Source: Streptantibioticus ferralitis (lineage in GTDB: Bacteria > Actinomycetota > Actinomycetes > Streptomycetales > Streptomycetaceae). Taken from it: a stretch of DNA of 64,000 bases. Below, in pieces: positions 26,501 to 34,781 of the stretch; the first letter of the stretch is position 1; every line of letters begins with the position of its first letter. The stretch lies in the NCBI RefSeq assembly GCF_029223525.1, contig NZ_JARHTQ010000004.1:124001-188000 (forward strand), read 5' to 3'. The position numbers and the translations under genes are program-made. A model generated the notes under the pieces. The model was given only the letters and a program-made list of their open reading frames with translations. It ran no database searches and had not been told where the DNA came from.

Positions 26501-28222
26501 ATGGCCGACGCCCTGCTGTTCAACCCGCGCACCTACGACCCGACCCACTTCGACGCGGAAACGCGCCGACTGCTGCGCGCCACCGTCGAGTGGTTCGAGG
26601 AGCGCGGCAAGCGCAAGCTCGTCGAGGACTACCGCAGCCGTGCCTGGCTGGAGGACTTCCTGCGGTTCTCCGCCAAGGAGGGGCTGTTCGCCACCTTCCT
26701 CACCCCCGCCACCGATGGCGGCGGTCAGCCGGACAAGCGCTGGGACACGGCGCGAATCGCCGCGCTGAACGAGATCTTCGGCTTCTACGGCCTGGACTAC
26801 TGGTACGCCTGGCAGGTCACCATCCTCGGCCTGGGACCGGTCTGGCAGAGCGACAACGCCGACGCCCGCGCCCGGGCCGCCGAACTCCTCGACCAAGGCG
26901 AGGTGTTCGCCTTCGGACTCTCCGAGAAGGCGCACGGCGCGGACATCTACTCCACCGACATGGTGCTCACCCCCAACGCCGACGGCGGCTTCCACGCCAC
27001 CGGCTCCAAGTACTACATCGGCAACGGCAATGCCGCGGGACTCGTCTCCGTCTTCGGCCGCCGCTCCGACATCGAGGGCCCCGACGGCTATGTCTTCTTC
27101 GCCGCGGACAGCCGCCACCCGGCGTACCACCTGGTCAAGAACGTCGTCGACTCCTCCAAGTACGTCAGCGAGTTCCGGCTGGAGCGCTACCCCGTACGCG
27201 CCGAGGACGTGCTGCACACCGGACGCGCCGCCTTCGACGCCGCCCTCAACACGGTCAACGTCGGCAAGTTCAACCTGTGCACCGCCTCCATAGGCATCTG
27301 CGAGCACGCGATGTACGAGGCCGTCACCCACGCCCACAACCGGGTGCTCTACGGCCGCCGGGTCACCGAGTTCCCCCATGTGCGCCGCGAGTTGACCGAT
27401 GCCTACGCCCGGCTCATCGGCATGAAGCTGTTCAGCGACCGAGCCGTCGACTACTTCCGCAGTGCCGGCCCGGACGACCGCCGCTACCTCCTGTTCAACC
27501 CCATGACCAAGATGAAGGTGACCACCGAGGGCGAGAAGGTCATCGACTTGATGTGGGACGTGATCGCCGCCAAGGGCTTCGAGAAGGACACCTACTTCGC
27601 ACAGGCCGCCACCGAGATCCGCGGCCTGCCGAAGCTGGAGGGCACGGTCCACGTCAACCTCGCCCTGATCCTCAAGTTCATGGGCAACTACCTGCTCGCT
27701 CCCGCCGAGTACGCTCCCGTCCCCAGCCGCCTCGACGCGGCCGACGACACCTTCCTCTTCCACCAGGGCCCGGCCCGTGGGCTCGGCGCCATCCGCTTCC
27801 ACGACTGGCGCACCGCCTACGACGCCCACGCGGGCCTGGCCAACGTGGCGCGATTCCGTGAACAGGCCGACGCGCTCTGCGCCTTCGTCACCACCGCCGC
27901 TCCCGACGAGAACCAGAGCAAGGACCTCGATCTGCTGCTCGCCGTCGGGCAGCTCTTCGCGCTGGTCGTCCACGGCCAGTTGATCCTGGAGCAGGCACAG
28001 CTGACCGGACTCGACCACGATGTGCTGGACGAGCTGTTCGGCATCCTCGTGCGCGACTTCTCCGCCTACGCGGTGGAACTGCACGGCAAGGAGTCCGCCA
28101 CCGGGGCCCAGCAGCAGTGGGCGCTCGGCGCGGTCCGCCGCCCGGTGGCCGATCAGGACCGTACCGCCCGTGTCTGGGCCCAGGTCGAGGCCCTGTCGGG
28201 CGCCTACGAGATGAGGCCGTAG
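26501..28222 (+). CDS. Acyl-CoA dehydrogenase family flavoprotein
   Basis: 573 aa, longer than the usual ~380-400. It has an N-terminal helical domain, a middle beta domain (FAFGLSEKAHGADIYST, GSKYYIGNGNAAG), C-terminal helices and an extra ~130-residue helical extension. The segment RGLPKLEGTVHVN aligns with the region near the catalytic Glu of the family. It should oxidise an acyl-CoA or related substrate with FAD; the substrate is unknown. ATG 26501 follows AAAGG. It is cotranscribed with padR, which suggests substrate-induced expression, and is followed by a terminator. Confidence 0.85.
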   Translation: MADALLFNPRTYDPTHFDAETRRLLRATVEWFEERGKRKLVEDYRSRAWLEDFLRFSAKEGLFATFLTPATDGGGQPDKRWDTARIAALNEIFGFYGLDYWYAWQVTILGLGPVWQSDNADARARAAELLDQGEVFAFGLSEKAHGADIYSTDMVLTPNADGGFHATGSKYYIGNGNAAGLVSVFGRRSDIEGPDGYVFFAADSRHPAYHLVKNVVDSSKYVSEFRLERYPVRAEDVLHTGRAAFDAALNTVNVGKFNLCTASIGICEHAMYEAVTHAHNRVLYGRRVTEFPHVRRELTDAYARLIGMKLFSDRAVDYFRSAGPDDRRYLLFNPMTKMKVTTEGEKVIDLMWDVIAAKGFEKDTYFAQAATEIRGLPKLEGTVHVNLALILKFMGNYLLAPAEYAPVPSRLDAADDTFLFHQGPARGLGAIRFHDWRTAYDAHAGLANVARFREQADALCAFVTTAAPDENQSKDLDLLLAVGQLFALVVHGQLILEQAQLTGLDHDVLDELFGILVRDFSAYAVELHGKESATGAQQQWALGAVRRPVADQDRTARVWAQVEALSGAYEMRP

Positions 28223-28232
28223 CGCCGCTGTT

Positions 28233-28261
28233 CCGGCCCGGGCGTTCAGCGTCCGGGCCGG
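28233..28261 (+). terminator. Terminator after the acyl-CoA dehydrogenase gene
   Basis: A perfect 9-bp stem (CCGGCCCGG/CCGGGCCGG) with an 11-nt loop, 11 nt after the stop codon. Confidence 0.65.
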
Positions 28262-28367
28262 GTGCCGGTGAACCGAGCGGGGCCGAATGCCGTACCACTG
28301 TTCGCAAGGTCGCACGTGTGACGCACGACGCCCGCACCGTTAGCCGGATACCGCGAAGGATCACCCG

Positions 28368-28796
28368 ATGAGCGATCAGAGCAGCCTTCCGATCTCGACC
28401 CTCCCCGACGGCGGCGCCGAACTGCATGTGGTGCTCCACCTCCGCTGGGAGGACATCGCCGCCCTCGGCCGTGAGGCGGGTCGACTGGCCGCCCAGTTGA
28501 AGCGCCCGGTCAGCCTGGACGAGGCGGCCAGCCAGAAGCTGAGTACCCGGCGGACCTCCACGGCCGCGTCGAAGGAGCGCACGGAGCCCGCCGCGACCGC
28601 GTCCCGGATGGCCCTGGCGTCCACTGCGCCCGCGGAACCGGCCAGGGAGTGGGCAACCGGGGCCGCCGCCACCGCTTCGGCGGCCACCCGTTCGACCGGC
28701 GGGACCACCAGTGAGGTACGGGGGCCGTTCGACCCTCCCGCCAAGCTCTCCTCCCTGGCCGCAACGGCCGTCGACCCGGGGCGCGCGACCGGTTGA
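28368..28796 (+). CDS. Small hypothetical protein (142 aa)
   Basis: ATG 28368 follows AAGGA. The first ~55 residues look folded (LPDGGAELHVVLHLRWEDIAALGREAGRLAAQLKRPVSLDEA) and resemble short uncharacterised streptomycete proteins. The remaining ~85 residues are low-complexity Ala/Thr/Ser/Pro, probably disordered. Third-position GC is high throughout, supporting this strand over the antisense frame. No function can be assigned. Confidence 0.55.
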   Translation: MSDQSSLPISTLPDGGAELHVVLHLRWEDIAALGREAGRLAAQLKRPVSLDEAASQKLSTRRTSTAASKERTEPAATASRMALASTAPAEPAREWATGAAATASAATRSTGGTTSEVRGPFDPPAKLSSLAATAVDPGRATG

Positions 28797-28837
28797 GAGC
28801 GACCGATGGAGCGGTTAGCCCATTAGTGTGATGTGCG

Positions 28838-28849
28838 TAAAATTTTACT
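28838..28849. promoter_or_regulatory. AT-rich perfect palindrome, possible operator
   Basis: GTAAAATTTTAC stands out in a very GC-rich region, 42 nt after the stop of the 142-aa gene and ~380 nt before the acyltransferase. A repressor site is possible; no regulator is assigned. Confidence 0.3.
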
Positions 28850-28873
28850 GACGGTGCGCCAGGCAAGTTCCGC

Positions 28874-28894
28874 GGGGGCGTCCCCATCGCCCCC
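28874..28894 (+). terminator. Probable terminator after the 142-aa gene
   Basis: A 7-bp stem GGGGGCG/CGCCCCC with a 7-nt loop, 78 nt beyond the stop codon. Confidence 0.45.
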
Positions 28895-29225
28895 ACCGGC
28901 GGTTCACCCTGTGGAAACCATCGGTTGTCGAGGGCCGTTCAAACTGACACCATGATGCTCAGCCGCCACCCGGACACCGGGGCCTGGAGACGGGCCGAGA
29001 TGGCGGTGACAGGCAGCGACCCCAATTTGTAACGCTAGGTAACGGTATGCGCTTGTTGGCCCCCCCAAGGCCACGCGCTCTGGCGAGTTGTGTCTGGAGT
29101 CCTGCTCCGCGCGGCATCGGCGTTACCCGCGGTTGTTCCCCGGCGGTCGTGGTCGAGAACCCCCCACGAAGCGGACCGATAGGTTTTTCCATGTATTTCG
29201 CTCGCTCGGATCGGCAGGTGCGGCA

Positions 29226-30371
29226 GTGACCGCGGTGATGACGCGGCCGCGCACCGCTGACCAGTCCCCACAGCGCGAACAGCCGCTCCCGAGGACCGCG
29301 CTCCCGTCCCTCACCGGGATGCGGTGGATGGCCGCGCTGCTGGTTTTCGGACTGCATGTGCACAATTTCGGCTACTTCGGAGGCGAGGGCCAGGGATTTA
29401 TTTCCTGGGGATTCGACGCGGGTGACACCGGTGTGTCCTTCTTCTTCGTCCTGTCCGGTTTCGTGCTCATGTGGTCGGCGCGCCCGCGGGACAAGGTCAC
29501 CAGCTTCTGGCGGCGGCGTTTCGCCCGCATCTACCCGGTGCACCTGGTGACCGTCGTGATCGCGCTGCTGATGGCGTACACCATGGCGCCGAAGATGCAG
29601 CCGACCGGTGCGGAGGCCGCGGCGAACCTGCTGCTGGTGCACTCCTGGACGTATGCCTGGTGGCAGGCCCTCGACCCGGTCAGCTGGTCGCTCGCCTGCG
29701 AGGCGTTCTTCTACGCGCTCTTCCCCGCCCTGGCGTGGGCGCTGCGGCGGCTGTCGCCGCGCGGTCTGGCGGTGCTGGTGGTCGGCTGCGTCATCACCGT
29801 GATGGCCCTGCCCTGGGTGAACACCCACTTCGAGCTGGGCTGGCACATCTACTCCTTCCCGCTCGCGCGGGTGCCGGAGTTCATCCTCGGCGCGGCCAGC
29901 GCCCGCCTGGTGCTCCTCGGGCGCTGGCGCGGACCGGGGCTCGACGCTTCCCTGGCCCTCACGATCACCGGGTACTTCCTGGCCGCTCGGCTCGGCGGTG
30001 CTTCCGAGCACGTGGCCGGGACCATCATCGGCTTCACCCTGCTGCTGCCGGCCGCCGCGATCGCCGATGTGAAGGGCGAGCCCTCGATGTGGCGGCGCCC
30101 GCTCCTGGTCCGGCTCGGTGAGCTGTCCTTCGCCTTCTACATGATCCACCTGCTGGTGCTGTACGCCGGTGCGCGCCTGTTCGCCTCCTCGCCACACCTT
30201 CCGGCGCTTGAGGCGGTACCCGCCGCGGCGGTCGCGTTCACGGTGTCGCTGGCCCTCGCGTGGGTACTGTACGAGGGCGTGGAGCGCCCTGGGCGGCGAC
30301 TGCTGCTGACTCCGCTGACTTCGGTGTCCGCCGCCCGCAAGGCCGCCACCGCCGGAGCCAAGGAGGCCTGA
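29226..30371 (+). CDS. Membrane acyltransferase, acyltransferase-3 (OafA/YrhL) family
   Basis: 381 aa with about ten membrane helices. The family motifs are present: LTGMRWMAALLVFGLHVHNFG near the N-terminus and GVSFFFVLSGFVLMW followed by RRFARIYPVH. Such proteins O-acylate extracellular glycans, lipids or antibiotics using acyl groups from inside the cell. GTG 29226 is chosen as the first start with an upstream GGCAGGTG; GTG 29235 and ATG 29238 are alternatives. The SGNH hydrolase gene starts one nucleotide after the stop, so the pair is coupled. Confidence 0.85.
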   Translation: MTAVMTRPRTADQSPQREQPLPRTALPSLTGMRWMAALLVFGLHVHNFGYFGGEGQGFISWGFDAGDTGVSFFFVLSGFVLMWSARPRDKVTSFWRRRFARIYPVHLVTVVIALLMAYTMAPKMQPTGAEAAANLLLVHSWTYAWWQALDPVSWSLACEAFFYALFPALAWALRRLSPRGLAVLVVGCVITVMALPWVNTHFELGWHIYSFPLARVPEFILGAASARLVLLGRWRGPGLDASLALTITGYFLAARLGGASEHVAGTIIGFTLLLPAAAIADVKGEPSMWRRPLLVRLGELSFAFYMIHLLVLYAGARLFASSPHLPALEAVPAAAVAFTVSLALAWVLYEGVERPGRRLLLTPLTSVSAARKAATAGAKEA

Positions 30372-30372
30372 G

Positions 30373-31158
30373 GTGGGCAGAGCAGGTGTGCGGGCGGGCG
30401 TCACGGGGGTGGCGATCATCGCCCTGACGCTGCCGTTGACCAGCAGCGGAGCTACGCAGCCCACGGGGCCCGCCGCCTCCGCCCGCCGGGGCTGCCCCCC
30501 GGTGCCGCCCCCGCCGCGTGTTCCGGCGGGGGGAACCACGGTGGTCGTCGGAGCCTCGATCGCGGTGGGGTTCCATACCTCGGGGGGAGAGCGGACCGCC
30601 TGGCCGCATCTGATCGTTGCCCGGCTACGGCACGACCATGTGCCGGTGGCCGTCGTCAACGACAGCATCAGCGCCGCCCGCCTGCTGGCCGACACCCCCG
30701 GTCATCCCTGCACCAGCGCACTGCATCGCGAGGGACGCGCGTTGGCGGTCCGCGGCGTCGGCACTCTGGTCCTGACCGACCTGATCAACGACATCCAGCA
30801 GACCCCGCACGTCTACGACCCGCACGAGATCACCGCGGGGCTCAGGGAGTTCGTGGCCAAGGCGCACGCCCGCCATGTACGCGTGGTGGCGGGCACGATC
30901 GCACCGTACGGCGGCTTCCCGGCCTATGAGCCGGCGGGCGAGCGGACACGGCGCGCGGTGAACGAGTTCATCAGGCACAGCGGCCTATTCGACGGAGTCT
31001 TCGACTTCGACGCCATTGTCCGGGATCCGCGTCAACCCACCAGAATGCGCCCGGAATACGATTCGGGGGACCATCTGCACCCCGATGACGCGGGCCAACG
31101 GGCCATGGCCCGCAGCATTCCGCTGGGTCTGCTGAGGCCTCCCGCCGCCCACGGATAA
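30373..31158 (+). CDS. Secreted SGNH/GDSL-type esterase or O-acetyltransferase
   Basis: 261 aa. An N-terminal signal peptide or anchor (TGVAIIALTLPLTSSGA) precedes a Pro-rich linker and an SGNH domain. Block I is GASIAVG, with the usual Asp after Gly replaced by Ala; block III contains LINDI; block V is DHLHPDD, giving the Asp-His pair. GTG 30373 has AAGGAGG at ideal spacing and overlaps closely with the upstream gene. It probably transfers or removes acyl groups delivered by the membrane acyltransferase, as in OafA-SGNH fusions that are split here into two proteins. Confidence 0.82.
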   Translation: MGRAGVRAGVTGVAIIALTLPLTSSGATQPTGPAASARRGCPPVPPPPRVPAGGTTVVVGASIAVGFHTSGGERTAWPHLIVARLRHDHVPVAVVNDSISAARLLADTPGHPCTSALHREGRALAVRGVGTLVLTDLINDIQQTPHVYDPHEITAGLREFVAKAHARHVRVVAGTIAPYGGFPAYEPAGERTRRAVNEFIRHSGLFDGVFDFDAIVRDPRQPTRMRPEYDSGDHLHPDDAGQRAMARSIPLGLLRPPAAHG

Positions 31159-31540
31159 TCGCCGATGCTGGGCAACTTCCCCCGGGAGTACGCCACTTCG
31201 CGCTCCGCGTCGCCATGCCCCGGCGGTCACGCGAGCGTCGCAGCTCACGGGGGCGCCGCCGGTGGTGGCGATGCACTCCGGGAAGTGCGCCGGATCGCGG
31301 ACGGCGAGTATTCGTCGGGCTCGCACGCGGCCTCATCTCGTGCTGCAAATAAGGCAACATGAACACCTCATCAGGTGTATTGGCCGTTGAGTGACATGGA
31401 AAACCGTCGATAGACGGACTTTCCCGCCGAGCGATAGGACTTCACGGCCGGGTGGGAGTCGGAGTCGTATTCCTGTGCGCTTGGCCCGGTTCCGCGGGCC
31501 GGATCCGGACCATCGCCGACCTGGCCGCTCAAGTGAGTGG
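31159..31540. other. Intergenic region between convergent genes
   Basis: No gene with good codon bias. A small hairpin ACACCT/AGGTGT lies at 31363-31378. It may act as a terminator region for both neighbours. Confidence 0.4.
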
Positions 31541-32935
31541 TCAGGCGTGGGCGGGGGTGAAGGTGATCCGCCGGTCGGTGGGCGAGTAGCCGCTCACGGT
31601 GACGGTGGGCCCATGGGTGGGCAGCGAGGGGTCGGGGAACCCCGCCGCGACCGGCTCAAGCCCCTCCGCCCGGCGGTCGACCGTACGGAACGACGGCGGG
31701 AACGGCGCCGCTGACTCGATCAACCGCTGGTAGAACTCAAGCCACTTGGTCTGGTCGAAGGTGACGGCGGCGATGACCCGGCCCTGGCACCCGTACACCC
31801 CGGTGAAGCGCCGCTCGGTGAGCGATCCCTGGGCGACCAGGAGCTGCTCGCCCATCGGCGGCACGCCGACGGACTTGATGTTGACGCCGAACTGGGAGGA
31901 CCAGAAGGCCGGTACCCACAGATGCGGGCGGCGGTCCGCGCTGGCACTGATCATGTTGTGGGCGGCGATCTCCGCCTGGGCGACGGCGTTCCCCCAGTGT
32001 TCGAGCGAGAGGAACTGGTACCCGAAGAGCGGATGCGGGGAACGGGCGACGTCGCCCGCCACGAAGACGTCGTCGGTGACGATGCCCCGTACGTCGAAGG
32101 CCCGGCACCCGGCGTCGCAGGCGATGCCCCGCGGCCCCGCGCCCAGGCCGGATCCGGCCAGCCACTCGGTGTTGCGGGTGGCCCCGAGGCAGATCACCGC
32201 CACGTCCGTGTCGACCGTGCTGCCGTCGGACAGGTGGGCGCACCGCAGCCGTCCGGCGGGGTCGCCCTCCAACCCGGTCACCATGACGCCGCAGCGCAGG
32301 TCCACGCCGTGATCGCGGTGCAGCGTCGCGGCCACCTCGCCGACCACGCTGCCGAGAGCGCCCACCAGCGGAGCCGCCCCGCGTTCTGCGACGGTGACCG
32401 GCAGGTCCCGCTCACGGCAGGCGGAGGCGATCTCGGAGCCGGTGAAGCCCGCACCGATCACCAGCACCCGGCGGGGCCCGGCCGCCAGCCGCCGGTACAG
32501 CTGGGCCGTGTCGTCGCGGGTGCGCAGCGTGAAGACCCCGTCCAGCTCGACTTCCTGTGGGTGCGGCCACGGCCGGGCGCGGACACCGGTGGTGATCAGC
32601 AGCCGGTCGTACTCGACCTCCTCGCCGTCGGCCAGCCGCACCCGCTTGGCGGACATGTCCAGCCCGGTGGCCGCCACACCGAGCCGCCACTGTGCGTTGA
32701 GCGCGCTGTGCCGGGGCAGTGCGGTGTGCTCCGCTGCCGCCCGGCCGAGCAGGACCTGCTTGGACAGCGGCGGACGGTCGTACGGCTGGTACCGCTCATC
32801 GCCGATCAGCGTGAGCGAACCGGTGAAGCCCTGCTCCCGCAGTGTCTCCGCGGCGCGCAGACCGGCCAGTGACGCGCCCACGATAACGATCCGGCCCTTC
32901 CGCCTGAGCGCCTCCAAGTACCCGTCAGCGGACAT
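31541..32935 (-). CDS. FAD-dependent NAD(P)H ferredoxin reductase
   Basis: 464 aa. It has the fold of putidaredoxin-reductase-type enzymes: FAD Rossmann motif IVIVGASLAGLRAAE, NAD(P)H motif VLVIGAGFTGSEIAS and FAD motif GIVTDDVFVAGDVA. A C-terminal reductase domain includes a segment WVPAFWSSQFGVNIKSVG. The last ~50 residues extend beyond usual family length. ATG 32935 overlaps the ferredoxin stop by 11 nt, so translation is coupled. It passes electrons from NAD(P)H to the ferredoxin, and on to a P450 or oxygenase; none is adjacent. Confidence 0.88.
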   Translation of the reverse strand: MSADGYLEALRRKGRIVIVGASLAGLRAAETLREQGFTGSLTLIGDERYQPYDRPPLSKQVLLGRAAAEHTALPRHSALNAQWRLGVAATGLDMSAKRVRLADGEEVEYDRLLITTGVRARPWPHPQEVELDGVFTLRTRDDTAQLYRRLAAGPRRVLVIGAGFTGSEIASACRERDLPVTVAERGAAPLVGALGSVVGEVAATLHRDHGVDLRCGVMVTGLEGDPAGRLRCAHLSDGSTVDTDVAVICLGATRNTEWLAGSGLGAGPRGIACDAGCRAFDVRGIVTDDVFVAGDVARSPHPLFGYQFLSLEHWGNAVAQAEIAAHNMISASADRRPHLWVPAFWSSQFGVNIKSVGVPPMGEQLLVAQGSLTERRFTGVYGCQGRVIAAVTFDQTKWLEFYQRLIESAAPFPPSFRTVDRRAEGLEPVAAGFPDPSLPTHGPTVTVSGYSPTDRRITFTPAHA

Positions 32936-33158
32936 CTCGGGCACCCTTCGCCGACGCCGGGGCTGCGTCCTGGTCCTCCACCAGGATGGCCTGGACCGGA
33001 CAGGCCGTGGCGGCACGCCGCACCTGCTCCCGCTGTGTGTCGTCGGCGTGCGGGTCGTACAGCAGAGCCTCGTCGCCGTGCATGGTGAACACGTCCGGCG
33101 CGAGGAAGGCGCACTGCGCGTACCCCTGGCATCGGTTGAGGTCGACGACAAGCCTCAT
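32925..33158 (-). CDS. P450-type 3Fe-4S ferredoxin
   Basis: 77 aa. Three cluster cysteines (CQGYAQC and a later CP) and no fourth Cys, as in the 3Fe-4S ferredoxins that serve actinobacterial P450s. It is coupled to its reductase. The gene is divergent from the ScbR-like regulator, 219 nt away. The nearest P450 is ~11 kb off and has its own ferredoxin. Confidence 0.88.
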   Translation of the reverse strand: MRLVVDLNRCQGYAQCAFLAPDVFTMHGDEALLYDPHADDTQREQVRRAATACPVQAILVEDQDAAPASAKGARDVR

Positions 33159-33377
33159 GGGGTCTCCGCTCCTTCAGCAGCTCGGTCCGTCAGGGCCCGT
33201 CAGGCCCGCCCGCGAGACGACCGGGGCGGCGGACAGTCCTCGATCCAGGATGGAAGATCCGTTCCGGCTCCGCGCGCACAGCTGAGCCAAACGGAGTGCG
33301 CCAGGAGCGGCGGATTTCCCCGATCGGCCTTGGGCTAGGGTGATGGCGTGCCAGTTCGTGGGAGTCGGGAGACGGAA

Positions 33378-34061
33378 ATGGCGCAGCAGGCGCGAGCGAT
33401 CCGGACCAAGCGGACGATTCTGGAGGCCGCGGCGGAGGTCTTCGACGAGTTTGGCTACGAGGGCGCCAGTACGACCGAGATCATCGCCCGAGGGGGATTC
33501 ACCCGGGGCGCGCTGTACTTTCACTTCCCCTCCAAGGAAGCGCTCGCCGACGCGGTGATGTCGGCCCAGTCCGAGTGGCTCGTGCCCCCGGTCCGGAAGC
33601 TCAAGTTGCAGACCGTCATCGACCTCACGCTGCATTTCGCCGAACGGCTGCGTACCGATGTGGTGCTGCGGGCGGCTGTTCGGCTCAGTGTTGAGCAGGC
33701 ATCCAACAAGAACCCGAACCGGGCGCCGTACCAGGAACCGATGAACCTCATCGAGGAACTCCTGAAGGAGGCCCGGGACACCGGTGAGCTGCTGCCCGGA
33801 GTGGAGCCGGAGGAGGTGGCCAGGGTACTGGTGGGCGCGTTCACCGGCATTCAGATCATGTCCCAGGTGTACGACCGGCGGCAGGGGCTGCCGGGCAGGA
33901 TCTCCGTGTTGTGGAAGTACCTGCTGCCGTCCTTGGCGGTGCCCGACCTGGTGCCCCATCTCAGTGCCGACCCCGAGCGCGGGGTGGGGGACGCGCCGGA
34001 CGCGCCGCTGCTGGAGGGCGCGGTCGGCACCGCTTACGGCCGTGCGCCGACGCGGGCCTAG
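33378..34061 (+). CDS. TetR regulator of the gamma-butyrolactone receptor (ArpA/ScbR) type
   Basis: 227 aa. The N-terminal HTH (RAIRTKRTILEAAAEVFDEFG ... TTEIIARGGFTRGALYFHFPSKE) closely resembles ScbR-like receptors. The C-terminal domain would bind a signalling lactone or another ligand. ATG 33378 matches the family start and follows GGGAG; the GTG at 33348 is less likely. No lactone synthase (AfsA-type) gene is present, so this may be a pseudo-receptor. It is divergent from the ferredoxin pair, which it may control. Confidence 0.85.
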   Translation: MAQQARAIRTKRTILEAAAEVFDEFGYEGASTTEIIARGGFTRGALYFHFPSKEALADAVMSAQSEWLVPPVRKLKLQTVIDLTLHFAERLRTDVVLRAAVRLSVEQASNKNPNRAPYQEPMNLIEELLKEARDTGELLPGVEPEEVARVLVGAFTGIQIMSQVYDRRQGLPGRISVLWKYLLPSLAVPDLVPHLSADPERGVGDAPDAPLLEGAVGTAYGRAPTRA

Positions 34062-34108
34062 CCGCCGCTCGGGACCGATCGGTAACGAGAGGTCGGCTCG
34101 GACACACC

Positions 34109-34506
34109 GTGGTTCACACAACGAGGGAGACCAAGCGCGGTTCGCACAGGGACCAGCGGCCCATTGCGAGGTTCTCGTCGAGGCGGCTCCGTCCCGGGTC
34201 TGGGAGCTGGTCACCGACATCGGCCTGGCTGCCCGGCTGAGTCCCGAACTGCGGCGAGTGGAATGGCTTGACGACGCCACCGCCCCCGCGCTGGGCGCGC
34301 GCTTCGCGGGGTTCAACCACCACCCGATGCTGGGTGACTGGCGGACCGTCTCGCAGATCGTCGAGCTCAGCCCGCAGCGCGTCTTCGGCTGGGTCGTCAT
34401 GGACGCGCACGGCCGCCACGGGGAGCCCGCCCAGGACCCGTCGAAGCCGCTGGCGACCTGGCGGGGCGATGCCCGCCCCGGTCTGCGAAGTGTGCGGCAG
34501 GGATGA
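34109..34506 (+). pseudogene. Decayed SRPBCC (START-like) gene
   Basis: Codons 34165-34455 read as an SRPBCC protein (CEVLVEAAPSRVWELVTD ... LSPELRRVEW ... PKPLATWR-like end). The preceding part, from a GTG at 34109, lies in another frame; losing one base near 34163 explains the break. The C-terminal third of the family fold is missing and replaced by an unrelated short tail. Probably non-functional. It may once have been cotranscribed with the TetR gene. Confidence 0.5.
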
Positions 34507-34603
34507 CCGGATAGGGCCGGTCCGGCCGCGCTGGAACCCGGACGAAGTGGTCTTTCTGTGTAAGACCTGCTCGCCGTGGGCGGGCGCCGCTTCTCCCCGG
34601 TAG
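34469..34603 (+). CDS. Possible zinc-ribbon microprotein (44 aa)
   Basis: ATG 34469 opens a short frame with CEVC and LCKTC, two CxxC pairs spaced as in a zinc ribbon. It overlaps the end of the SRPBCC remnant in a different frame, and its ribosome site is weak. It may instead be the tail of a gene brought in by the rearrangement that truncated the SRPBCC gene. Confidence 0.35.
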   Translation: MPAPVCEVCGRDDRIGPVRPRWNPDEVVFLCKTCSPWAGAASPR

Positions 34604-34781
34604 TCAACGGCTCGCGGACGGCCCGCGGGTGTTCGGCGTGCCACGCTGGCGGCAAATTCGAACACACTCTTCTCCAGGCGACATGAACATGCCATCATGC
34701 GAATGGTTTTGACGTGTGCGCGGCAAGCGGGCTTCGCTCGTCGCCCGCACACGCGACCCTCCCCCCACGGAAGGCCATCGC

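Larger units (their letters stand above)
28797..29225. other. 430-bp intergenic region upstream of the acyltransferase operon
   Basis: It contains a perfect AT-rich 12-bp palindrome (28838-28849) and a GC hairpin (28874-28894). A 60-codon frame at 29047 has poor codon bias and is not called. The promoter of the acyltransferase operon should lie here. Confidence 0.5.

Noticed and set aside
25886-28315. 809-codon minus-strand frame
   Set aside because: It lies opposite padR and the acyl-CoA dehydrogenase, both with clear families and start sites.
29047-29229. 60-codon frame before the acyltransferase
   Set aside because: Poor codon bias, no ribosome site and no similarity.
28959-30695. 578-codon minus-strand frame
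   Set aside because: Antisense to the acyltransferase and hydrolase operon; low-complexity and without start signals.
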